DNA from: Alcaligenaceae bacterium
GTDB taxonomy: Bacteria > Pseudomonadota > Gammaproteobacteria > Burkholderiales > Burkholderiaceae_B
Direction of reading: 5' to 3'
Assembly (NCBI GenBank): GCA_013416455.1
Contig: JACCES010000003.1
Span: 310,001-374,000, forward strand
Length of the DNA: 64,000 nt
A program made the position numbers and the translations under genes. Below the pieces are notes generated by a model that searched no databases, had not been told where the DNA came from, and saw only the letters and a list, made by a program, of their open reading frames with translations. Each line of letters begins with the position of its first letter. Within the stretch, counting starts at the first letter, position 1. Shown one piece after another: positions 47,078 to 54,652 of the stretch.

Positions 47078-48775
47078 TCAAACGATGGCTTCACCGGATC
47101 TCGCGCCGACGGGCGCAGCGTTCGGCCTGGCCCTGGGCTTGGTCGGCACGATGCGTTCAGGGGTCTGGAAATGGGTCACGCGCTCGCCGATCAGGTCGAA
47201 ATCGAACCGCGGGCCGCTGCGCAGGCTCAAAGTCGTGCACACAATGGCGCTCACCCCATAGGCAAGCAGGGAACTGAGCAGGACCGGGTAGTCCCGCAGG
47301 GCGCCCAGCGCCATGGGCATCGTCACGATCATGGCGATCAGGCCCAGCGCCAGACCCGCGCGCTTGCCCAGCAGCCCGAAAGCCATCAGACCGATCACGA
47401 TGCCGGCGCCGACACATGCCACGATTTCCGCGCCCAGGCCGATCAGCCCGGTCATCGGCACCAGACCGAAACGCGTCAACAGGAAGGCGCCGAAAGCCGC
47501 CAGCACGGCGCTCGTGAAAGCCAGATTGTTCACGCGGTCCCAGTACAGGCTGACGATGACGGGAAAGACGATGGCCCCCCACAAGGCGCCCACGAACACC
47601 AGCATGGAAAGAATGTCCAGGCGCAGATAGGCGAAGCAGACACCCAGCGCCGTCGCAACAATCATGGTCGCACGCCCCACCCACACCATGACCTTGGGGT
47701 TGGGCCTGCCGCGCGCCAGGTTCTTGCCATAGACGTCGGCCATGACGATGCTGGACAGGGCCGACAGGTCGGAGTCCGCGGTCGAGGAAAGGGAACCGAT
47801 GATCAGAATGAAGAACAGACAGATCAGCACCGGCGGCAGATAGACGGCCGCCATGCCCGGCACCAGATTGTTCAGATCACCGCCCGACGGCGCAATGCCC
47901 GCCAGCAGCGCCAGAAAGCCCAGCATCCCCATCCCGATCACGATCGCGCCATAGCCGATGGTGGCGGTGATGAACGTCGGTTTGATCAGATCCTCGCGCA
48001 CGGCGAACAGCCGCTGGGCGATGGTCTGGTTGCCGATGGCGTAGGCCAGCACGGCGACGAAATACGGCGCCCCCTGTTCCAGCAGCGCCTTCTTCGAGAA
48101 GAAGTCGGCCTGCTCCACATCGAGCCGGTGCCAGCCCTCGACGAAAAGGTCGGGCCCGCCCAGCGTGAAGAAGAGAAAGGGGATGATGATGACCACCGCC
48201 AGAATCATCGCCACCAGCTGCGCGAAGTCGGTGAGCACCGACGCCCGAAAGCCCGACCACAGCGTATAGGACAGCACGCCGAAGGCGACGATCAGCACAC
48301 CCTGCATGAAGCTGAGCGGCGACAGCATGGACACCAGGGCGCCCGCCGCGGTGAAGTTCACCATGAGGCTGATCACACTGCCCAGCACGTTCGACATTGC
48401 AAGAATCATCTGGCTGCACCGGCCATGACGCGCGTGCATGATCTCCGCCAAGGTGTGGGCGCGGGGCGCCACTTCCCGGAAGCGGCGCCCGAAAGGGTAA
48501 ATGAAAAGAATCATCAGGGCGCCCCAGAATCCGTAGTGGATGGCGCCCGACAATCCATACTTGTAGCCGGAGCTTGCGGCGGCATAAATGGAAGCCGCCC
48601 ACACCCACGTCGCCGTCATGCTCGCCGCCGACATCCCGAAGCCGATCGCTCCATTCGAAGTCATATAGCCGTCGGCGCACTCCTCCTTCCTGCCTATTCG
48701 CAAGGTCATGACAAAGGAAAAGCCATAGAAGCAAAGAAGCAGCAGAAGGACCGTGGTGAGAGATAGCTGGTGCAT
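47078..48775 (-). CDS. Sodium:solute symporter (SSS family)
   Basis: A 565-residue membrane carrier with about 13 hydrophobic helices. Family blocks include GFGMSAASMTATWVWAASIY (Na1/substrate region, helix 2), GWHRLD, and GSLSSTADSDLSALSSIVMADVY (helix 9 sodium-site serines). It starts at the ATG at 48775 with GGAG 6 bp upstream; 62 codons of upstream open frame lack family sequence. It heads the run symporter, small partner, Ldh2, dehydratase, GntR, EamA and likely imports the hydroxy or sugar acid these enzymes use. The C-terminal 35 residues are polar and Arg/Pro-rich. Confidence 0.92.
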   Translation of the reverse strand: MHQLSLTTVLLLLLCFYGFSFVMTLRIGRKEECADGYMTSNGAIGFGMSAASMTATWVWAASIYAAASSGYKYGLSGAIHYGFWGALMILFIYPFGRRFREVAPRAHTLAEIMHARHGRCSQMILAMSNVLGSVISLMVNFTAAGALVSMLSPLSFMQGVLIVAFGVLSYTLWSGFRASVLTDFAQLVAMILAVVIIIPFLFFTLGGPDLFVEGWHRLDVEQADFFSKKALLEQGAPYFVAVLAYAIGNQTIAQRLFAVREDLIKPTFITATIGYGAIVIGMGMLGFLALLAGIAPSGGDLNNLVPGMAAVYLPPVLICLFFILIIGSLSSTADSDLSALSSIVMADVYGKNLARGRPNPKVMVWVGRATMIVATALGVCFAYLRLDILSMLVFVGALWGAIVFPVIVSLYWDRVNNLAFTSAVLAAFGAFLLTRFGLVPMTGLIGLGAEIVACVGAGIVIGLMAFGLLGKRAGLALGLIAMIVTMPMALGALRDYPVLLSSLLAYGVSAIVCTTLSLRSGPRFDFDLIGERVTHFQTPERIVPTKPRARPNAAPVGARSGEAIV

Positions 48776-49374
48776 GTATTCTCCAATCAAACCTCCGTTG
48801 CGGCGCCAACTGCCGGCTGCGCAAAATACGGACGCAAGCCGCGGGCAGGCTTCGGCGGGCAGGCCGAGGCATCGCTCTTTTCCGTGATGGTCACGGGGCA
48901 ACGAAAGCGAAAACGTGAATAACGTCCGGGTTGAAGGCATGGCCTGCAACACGACGGCCACCAGGGCCGGGGACGGGGGACGCCACGCCTAAACCTAAGC
49001 GTGACCAGAGCGGCGAACGGCTTTGTTTTTCGTTTTGCGCGCGGCGGCGAAACCACCTGGACGTGCTGCAGCTCGTGCAGCCCACCCTGCGCTGGGAAAC
49101 GGCACCCGTCGCTCTGAAGGCACGAATGTTAGCAGCCGAATGATATCAACGTCAAACATTCAGAGGGAAACGAGAATTGCGACGGTGAAGAATTCCCGGC
49201 TGCCGGCCGGGGCTTCTTCGCTACAATGCACGGGCGCCAGGGGGCGCCGCATCGGCAATGCGCAGCCCGACGTCGTCTTGAACGAAGCTCGCCTGCGCGC
49301 CCGCTATCAAACCGGCATGGCGCCAAAAACAAGCCGGCGGGAACCCTTTAGGTATCTTCAAACAGGGAAACACG
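48776..49374. other. Divergent spacer between symporter and exported hydrolase
   Basis: 599 bp without a gene I can support. A dyad CACGCCTA-AACC-TAAGCGTG lies at 48984-49003 and could be an operator. Promoters for both flanking genes should be here, but no convincing -35/-10 pairs were found. The frames open on both strands look like GC-rich noise. Confidence 0.4.
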
Positions 49375-50364
49375 ATGAGTTTTCAAGCGGACGTCGATAC
49401 AGGAAACCCCCGCAGGCGCTTTCTGGCCGCAACGGCGGCCGCGGCCGCCGTTGCCCTGGGTGAAACCGCCCACGCACAGAACCTACCCGCCCCGAAAGGG
49501 CAATCCGTCTGGCTGGACCTTGACCAGGCCGCATTGGACAAGGCCTACGATCAAGCGCACTGGGCCTCCAACATCAAGACCATCCTGCATCGCTATGTTG
49601 CGAACAGCAAGATCACCCGCAAACATATCGGGGAGCCGCAACGGCTCAGGTACGGGAAATCGGACATCGAGGCCCTGGATCTCTTCACGGCCAAGCAGCC
49701 AAAAGCTCCTATTCATATCTTCATCCACGGCGGCGCCTGGCGGGTCGGCAGGTCCGATGAACACAGCTTCCTGGCCGAGGCATCCTTGAACGACGGTGCC
49801 CATTTCATAGCCCCTGACTTCGTCAATGTCGTACAGACGGGCGGCGACCTGATGCCGATGGCCGAACAGGTGATACGCGCCATTGAATGGGTCTACAGGA
49901 ACGCGGCGTCATTTGATGGCGACCCGGGCCGGATCTATCTTTCCGGCCACTCTACCGGCGCACACCTCGCCACCGTGGCGCTCACCACCGACTGGGAAAA
50001 AGGGTTCGGCCTTCCGGCCGACATCATCAAGGGGGCTGTCCTGATCAGCGGCATTTACGACCTGAAGCCCGTTCGTTTATCGGCCCGCAGCAATTATGTG
50101 AACTTCACCGACGACATCGAGCACCGCCTCAGCCCCCAGCGCCACCTGGACAAGCTCGTTGCCCCGGTCACGCTCGTGTATGGCTCCGAGGAGTCCCCCG
50201 AGTTCATTCGTCAGAGCAAAGACTTTGCCGATGCGCTTGCCAGGGAAGGTAAATCAGTGGAACTCTTCGTCGGGTCGGGATACAACCACTTCGAAATCAT
50301 TGAAACCCTGGCAAGCCCGTTCGGGACCGCAGGCCGCGCCCTGTCCGCACGGATCCGCGTGTAG
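49375..50364 (+). CDS. Tat-exported alpha/beta hydrolase (kynurenine-formamidase/esterase-like)
   Basis: A 329-residue hydrolase with a twin-arginine signal: NPRRRFLAATAAAAAVALG (about 11-29), then AHA cleavage near residue 34. The oxyanion loop is IFIHGGAWRVG (about 114-124), the nucleophile Ser sits in LSGHSTGAHLA (about 188-198), and the catalytic His is expected in GYNHFEIIE (about 302-310). HGGAW is typical of kynurenine formamidase-like and hormone-sensitive-lipase-like carboxylesterases. Tat export implies a folded enzyme in the periplasm acting on an ester or amide before uptake. AGGGAA precedes the ATG. It is convergent with the SDR that ends the next operon. Confidence 0.9.
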   Translation: MSFQADVDTGNPRRRFLAATAAAAAVALGETAHAQNLPAPKGQSVWLDLDQAALDKAYDQAHWASNIKTILHRYVANSKITRKHIGEPQRLRYGKSDIEALDLFTAKQPKAPIHIFIHGGAWRVGRSDEHSFLAEASLNDGAHFIAPDFVNVVQTGGDLMPMAEQVIRAIEWVYRNAASFDGDPGRIYLSGHSTGAHLATVALTTDWEKGFGLPADIIKGAVLISGIYDLKPVRLSARSNYVNFTDDIEHRLSPQRHLDKLVAPVTLVYGSEESPEFIRQSKDFADALAREGKSVELFVGSGYNHFEIIETLASPFGTAGRALSARIRV

Positions 50365-50424
50365 ACGCAGAAAATGTGAAGAACTCCGGCCTGCCGGCGG
50401 GAATGCATGGCAAAGATGCAGGGC

Positions 50425-51267
50425 TCAGATACTGCCGAAGCCGCCGCCGCAAATCAGGACCTGGCCGCTCACATAATTCGATTCCGGCAGGCAGAACAGA
50501 TATACGGCGCCGGCGGCCTCTTCGGCCGTGCCGGGACGCCCCAGGGGGATGAATTTTCTCGATTGTTCAGCCAGCATCTCGCTGATGCCGACCTTGATCT
50601 CCCGGCCGTCGATGGTAACGGTCTCGCTCTGGTCGCGTGTCAAAGGCACCGTCAGACGCGTCTCGATGTGCCCGAACGCCACCGCATTGACGTTGATCTT
50701 CAGCCGGCCCCATTCCCTGGCAATCGTCCTGGTCAGGCCGAGTATCCCCGCTTTGGCGGAGGAATAATTGCTCTGCCCCACATTCCCGCCGGCCGCAATC
50801 GAGGAAATATTGACGACCTTGCGGAAGACTTCACGACCTTCCGCGGCCTCCGCCTTCGCGGCGGCCGATATGACGGGATACGCGGCGCGCAGGATACGGA
50901 AGGGCGCGGTCAGATGGCAGTCGATAATGGCGTACCACTGTTCGTCGGTCATTTTCTGCAGGACATTGTCCCAGGTGTAGCCGGCATTGTTCACCAGGAT
51001 GTCGATCCCGCTGTAGTTTTCAACGGCGGTGCGAACCAGCCTTTCTGAAAAATCCGACGCGGTGACGCTGCCGACGCAGGCAACGGCGTCCCCCCCTTGC
51101 GAACGAATTGTCTCGACCACCTCGGCCGCCGGATCGGCGTCCAGGTCATTCACCACCACCCTGGCCCCTTCCGATGCCAGCTTGAGCGCCACTTCGCGAC
51201 CAATTCCACGGCCAGCGCCGGTCACTATGGCCGATTTTCGGTCCAATCGACTACCGATATTGCTCAT
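50425..51267 (-). CDS. SDR-family 3-hydroxyacyl-CoA dehydrogenase-like oxidoreductase
   Basis: A 280-residue classical SDR. TGAGRGIG (about 16-23) binds the cofactor, NNAG lies at about 94-97, the catalytic Ser is in VNISSIAAGGNV, and YSSAK carries Tyr and Lys. Asp after the second strand (VVVNDLDADP) favours NAD(H). The frame opens 19 codons earlier, but AAGGAGG precedes the ATG at 51267. It is the last gene of the operon NMO, thiolase, FAS1-like, MaoC, SDR and probably oxidises a 3-hydroxyacyl-CoA, in line with its HSD17B4-like insert (SAAAKAEAAEGREVF). Confidence 0.9.
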   Translation of the reverse strand: MSNIGSRLDRKSAIVTGAGRGIGREVALKLASEGARVVVNDLDADPAAEVVETIRSQGGDAVACVGSVTASDFSERLVRTAVENYSGIDILVNNAGYTWDNVLQKMTDEQWYAIIDCHLTAPFRILRAAYPVISAAAKAEAAEGREVFRKVVNISSIAAGGNVGQSNYSSAKAGILGLTRTIAREWGRLKINVNAVAFGHIETRLTVPLTRDQSETVTIDGREIKVGISEMLAEQSRKFIPLGRPGTAEEAAGAVYLFCLPESNYVSGQVLICGGGFGSI

Positions 51268-51383
51268 ATGACTGCCTCCTTCTTTACACGTATTTACCTG
51301 TATCTTTCGACGGATGGCCGCCAAAAAACCCGACAGCCCTGAATCGGGTCTGTCCTTTCGATTGATCTAATATGGGCCAGGGC

Positions 51384-51803
51384 TCAAGCCAGCGCCACGA
51401 TCGCCGTACCCATCAGTTTCCCTTCGCCATACTGATTGGCGCAGTGAATAGCAACCTTGACACGCTTTTCTCCACCCGCTTCGAATTTTTCGATGATTTT
51501 GCCGGTACATATCGGCTGGTGGCCGAGATGTGTGACGGCCGTGAACCGGACTGCCATGCTCCGCAAAGCGGATTGTGGTACCCAGCTTGTCAGCAGGCGC
51601 CCAAGATAAGCGGCCGAAAGCATGCCATGAGCAAAAACATCCGGCATCCCAGCCTTGCGGGCAAAGTCGATATCGACATGAATGGGATTGTGGTCGCCTG
51701 ACGCACCGCAATAAAGTGCGAGAGTCGTGCGGTCAATGGTCGACACGTGTAAGGTCGGCAGATGGTCTCCCACCTGAATTTCACTGAAACGTGGAATATT
51801 CAT
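51384..51803 (-). CDS. MaoC-like hot-dog enoyl-CoA hydratase
   Basis: A 139-residue MaoC dehydratase. The hydratase-2 motif is YCGASGDHNPIHVDIDFARKAGMPDVFAHGM (about 31-61) with the catalytic Asp and His. It follows the FAS1-like gene by 12 bp. The pair of half-size hot-dog genes, one with an intact motif and one degenerate, is a known heterodimeric (R)-specific hydratase layout, as in ChsH1/ChsH2 or HadAB. It would hydrate a 2-enoyl-CoA too bulky for a crotonase. Confidence 0.9.
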   Translation of the reverse strand: MNIPRFSEIQVGDHLPTLHVSTIDRTTLALYCGASGDHNPIHVDIDFARKAGMPDVFAHGMLSAAYLGRLLTSWVPQSALRSMAVRFTAVTHLGHQPICTGKIIEKFEAGGEKRVKVAIHCANQYGEGKLMGTAIVALA

Positions 51804-51815
51804 CCTGTCCCCTCG

Positions 51816-52268
51816 TCAACCTCTGTTTTCGACGATCGTGCAGCGCAGATCCGCAATGTGCTCACCGTCCTGATTGGTCACCCGGGATTCCTGCACCACG
51901 AAATACAGTGCCCCGCCCTTTTTCTCGTAGACATCCACCACATGGGTATCGAAATGCAGCGTATCGCCGGCGTAGGCCATGCGGTGATAGTCGAAAGCCT
52001 GCTCCCCATGCAGGATGCGCCCCAGGTTCATCTGCAACATATTCAACATCGCCCCCAGCTCGCAGACTTCGCCATTCAGGCAAAACAGAAAGGTCGGCGG
52101 GACAGGCAAGGCGCGATATCCCGCTGCGCGTGCAGCCGCCTTATCGACATAAACAGGGTCTGTTTCCCCTATCGCCTTGGCAAAGAAGCGCAGACGCCCC
52201 TTCTCGACATCCACGGTTCCCTGCGCCACCCGGCGGCCAACCAGACTAGCGTCCACCATCTCTTTCAC
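51816..52268 (-). CDS. FAS1-like dehydratase domain protein (MaoC N-terminal partner)
   Basis: A 150-residue hot-dog protein of the FAS1_DH_region/MaoC_dehydrat_N type. FFAKAIGETDPVYVDKAAARAAGYRALPVPPTFLFCL (about 28-64) is the family signature: the substrate-binding half with no catalytic His at the usual place. The remaining sequence (RILHGEQAFDYHRMAYAGDTLHFDTHVVDVYEKKGG) is typical of the partner fold. AGGGTG is the best ribosome-site match. It is adjacent to the catalytic MaoC gene, so the two should form one heterodimeric hydratase. Confidence 0.9.
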   Translation of the reverse strand: MKEMVDASLVGRRVAQGTVDVEKGRLRFFAKAIGETDPVYVDKAAARAAGYRALPVPPTFLFCLNGEVCELGAMLNMLQMNLGRILHGEQAFDYHRMAYAGDTLHFDTHVVDVYEKKGGALYFVVQESRVTNQDGEHIADLRCTIVENRG

Positions 52269-52319
52269 CCTCCTTGTTCTCGTCGTCGCTACCGTAGACC
52301 TTCCGCGTATGTCCGCTCA

Positions 52320-53513
52320 TCAAAGCCCCCGTCCGTAAAGCGTCACTACGCAAGCACCGCCTAAACCAAGGTTATGCTGCAACGCCAGCTCGACATCCTC
52401 GACCTGAGTCGCCCCGGCCGTGCCCCGGATCTGGCGAGTCAGTTCATAACACTGCGCCAGACCTGTAGCCCCCAGAGGATGCCCCTTGGACAGCAACCCC
52501 CCGGAAGGATTGGTAACGACCTGCCCGCCATACGTGTTGCCTCCATCCATCACAAAACGTTCTGCTTCCCCCACGGGACAGAACCCAAGCGCCTCATAGC
52601 TCAAGAGTTCGTTGTGTGCGAAACAATCATGCAGCTCGGCCACGGCAATATCACGCGGCCCCACCCCTGCAGCCTCATAGACCTGGTGCGCAGCTTCCTG
52701 CGCCATGGTGAATCCCACCACTTCCATCATCGAACCCGCATCGAACGTCTTCTGACTGTCGGTCGTCATGGACTGCGCAAGAATCCGCACAGTCGTCGAA
52801 ATACCATACCGCTTCGCGAAAGCCTCGGAACAAACAATGGCCGCAGCGGCACCGCATGTGGGGGGGCATGCCATCAGGCGCGTCATGACACCAGGCCAGA
52901 CCACCGTGTCGTTCATTACGTCTTCGACACTCAGCTCCTTACGGAAAATCGCTAACGGGTTATTTGCGGCATGCCGGCTCGCCTTAGCGCGTATTGCAGC
53001 GAAGGTTTCGAGCCGCGTCCCGTATTTCTCCATATGCTCTTTGCCCGCTCCACCAAACTGCAACAACGCCATCGGCATGCCACCCGCTGCCTCTTCCGGA
53101 TTCAGCTCGCTGGCCAGCTTTACGAAAGGCTCCAACGGTGCAGGGCGATCTTCCCAATGCGACTTCAGCGCGCCGGGTTGCATTTGCTCAAAGCCCAGCG
53201 CGATCGCACACTCTATCGCACCGCTTTCAACCGCCTGTCGAGCCAAAAATAAGGCCGTCGACCCTGTGGCACAGTTGTTATTGACATTGATGACCGGTAT
53301 CCGCGATAGACCCACCGGGTAAAGCGCTGCCTGGCCGGCGCAGGAGTCGCCATAAACATAACCAACGTAGGCCTGCTGCACGAGATCATAGGGAATGCCC
53401 GCATCGGCCAATGCCATGCGCGCTGCCTCTGCCCCCATCTCTACATAGGTAGCGCTGGCTCCCGGTTTTTTGAACGGGATCATACCGACCCCTGCCACAA
53501 TAACATTCGCCAT
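52320..53513 (-). CDS. SCP2-type thiolase (SCP-x family acetyl-CoA acyltransferase)
   Basis: A 397-residue thiolase of the SCP-x type. The nucleophile Cys81 sits in VNNNCATGSTALFLA, His in VAELHDCFAHNELLSYEALG, and the glycine-rich end GGLLSKGHPLGATGLAQCYELTRQIRG is present. All three usual catalytic elements are in place, unlike degenerate lipid-transfer-protein homologues that act as aldolases, so thiolytic cleavage is favoured. No DUF35 partner gene is present, which also argues against an aldolase. It is second in its operon, after the NMO-family gene (66 bp). Confidence 0.9.
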   Translation of the reverse strand: MANVIVAGVGMIPFKKPGASATYVEMGAEAARMALADAGIPYDLVQQAYVGYVYGDSCAGQAALYPVGLSRIPVINVNNNCATGSTALFLARQAVESGAIECAIALGFEQMQPGALKSHWEDRPAPLEPFVKLASELNPEEAAGGMPMALLQFGGAGKEHMEKYGTRLETFAAIRAKASRHAANNPLAIFRKELSVEDVMNDTVVWPGVMTRLMACPPTCGAAAAIVCSEAFAKRYGISTTVRILAQSMTTDSQKTFDAGSMMEVVGFTMAQEAAHQVYEAAGVGPRDIAVAELHDCFAHNELLSYEALGFCPVGEAERFVMDGGNTYGGQVVTNPSGGLLSKGHPLGATGLAQCYELTRQIRGTAGATQVEDVELALQHNLGLGGACVVTLYGRGL

Positions 53514-53579
53514 AATGAATTTCCTTTGAATGACTTTTCAGTATCAGCAGCGCGGGCGCTATACACGCGCCAGTCTGCC

Positions 53580-54575
53580 CTATGCAGCGGCTACAGCTTC
53601 AGAAACTCCCGCCAATTCTGCCCTTGCTGCTTCATAATCCCGCAACATATCGACCACCAGATCACCGGCAGGCCGAACGTCTTCTATACAGGCGGCTCCT
53701 TGTCCGGCCGACCAGATATCGCGCCACAACTTTCTTACAGGCCCTTTCTGAGCTTCACGCATCCGACCGTACTCTTCCTTGGTGGGTAGCTGATCCGGAT
53801 CCACGCCGGCCTCCACCACGCTGCTGCGCAGGTAATTCGCATGCACCCAGGAAAACAGATCCGTATAAACAATGTCTTCTGTGCCCGCATTGAGCACGGC
53901 CTGCTTATAGTCCATGGGTATATGGGCTTCCAGCGTAGCAAGGAAACGGGTTCCCACGTAGGCAAGATCAGCCCCCATGGCACGGACCGCAAGCACATCC
54001 CTGCCGCTGCTGATGGCTCCGCCCACAAGCAGCAGGCCGTCGAACCAACGCCGTGTTTCCCCCACCATTGCGAAAGGCGACAGAGCCCCTGCATGACCAC
54101 CGGCACCAGCACACACCAGGATGAGTCCATCCACACCCGCCGATGCCGCCTTGCGCGCATGCCGCTGATTGATCACATCATGTAAAACGAGGCCGCCGTA
54201 ACCATGCACGGCCTTCACGACATCCACCGGATCGCCGACTGAGGTGATCACAATAGGAACCTTGTTCCGCACGCACGTGTCGAGATGATCTTGCCGCCGC
54301 ATGTTGCTATGGTGCAGTATTATGTTCACAGCATACGGAGCTGCCGGAACATCCGGATGGTTATCGTCATGCATCGCCAACGCATCCTGAATACGCAAAA
54401 TCCACTGATCGAGCTCACCAGGTTCCCGGGCATTCAATGCGGGAAACGATCCCACAATTCCCGCCTTGCATTGCGCGAGCACCAGCTCAACGCCACTGGC
54501 AATGAACATAGGGGAAGCAACAACGGGAAGTCGCAGGCGGTCCAATAAGGAAAACTTGGTCATGGGTTGGGTCAT
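53580..54575 (-). CDS. Nitronate monooxygenase/2-nitropropane dioxygenase-family flavoprotein
   Basis: A 331-residue FMN TIM-barrel protein. LRLPVVASPMFIASGVELVLAQCKAGIVGSFPALNAR (N-terminal FMN site), VGDPVDVVKAVHGYGGLVLHDVINQRHARKAASAGVDGLILVCAGAGGHAG (central block with the conserved His region) and GAISSGRDVLAVRAMGADLAYVGTRFLAT (phosphate site) are present. In CoA-ester pathways such proteins can act as flavin dehydrogenases or reductases instead of on nitronates, for example IpdC in steroid ring degradation. It is the first gene of the minus operon and is divergent from the MalT-like regulator with 77 bp between. Confidence 0.88.
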   Translation of the reverse strand: MTQPMTKFSLLDRLRLPVVASPMFIASGVELVLAQCKAGIVGSFPALNAREPGELDQWILRIQDALAMHDDNHPDVPAAPYAVNIILHHSNMRRQDHLDTCVRNKVPIVITSVGDPVDVVKAVHGYGGLVLHDVINQRHARKAASAGVDGLILVCAGAGGHAGALSPFAMVGETRRWFDGLLLVGGAISSGRDVLAVRAMGADLAYVGTRFLATLEAHIPMDYKQAVLNAGTEDIVYTDLFSWVHANYLRSSVVEAGVDPDQLPTKEEYGRMREAQKGPVRKLWRDIWSAGQGAACIEDVRPAGDLVVDMLRDYEAARAELAGVSEAVAAA

Positions 54576-54652
54576 CGAGTAGTTGATGCGATAAGTAAAG
54601 CACCAGGCTCACCACCCACCCCCCACCCCCGAAGAGTAGGTTCGATGGAGCA

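Noticed and set aside
46865-48766. A 633-codon open frame on the plus strand
   Set aside because: It is antisense to the sodium symporter and is His/Gln/Arg-rich, typical of shadow frames.
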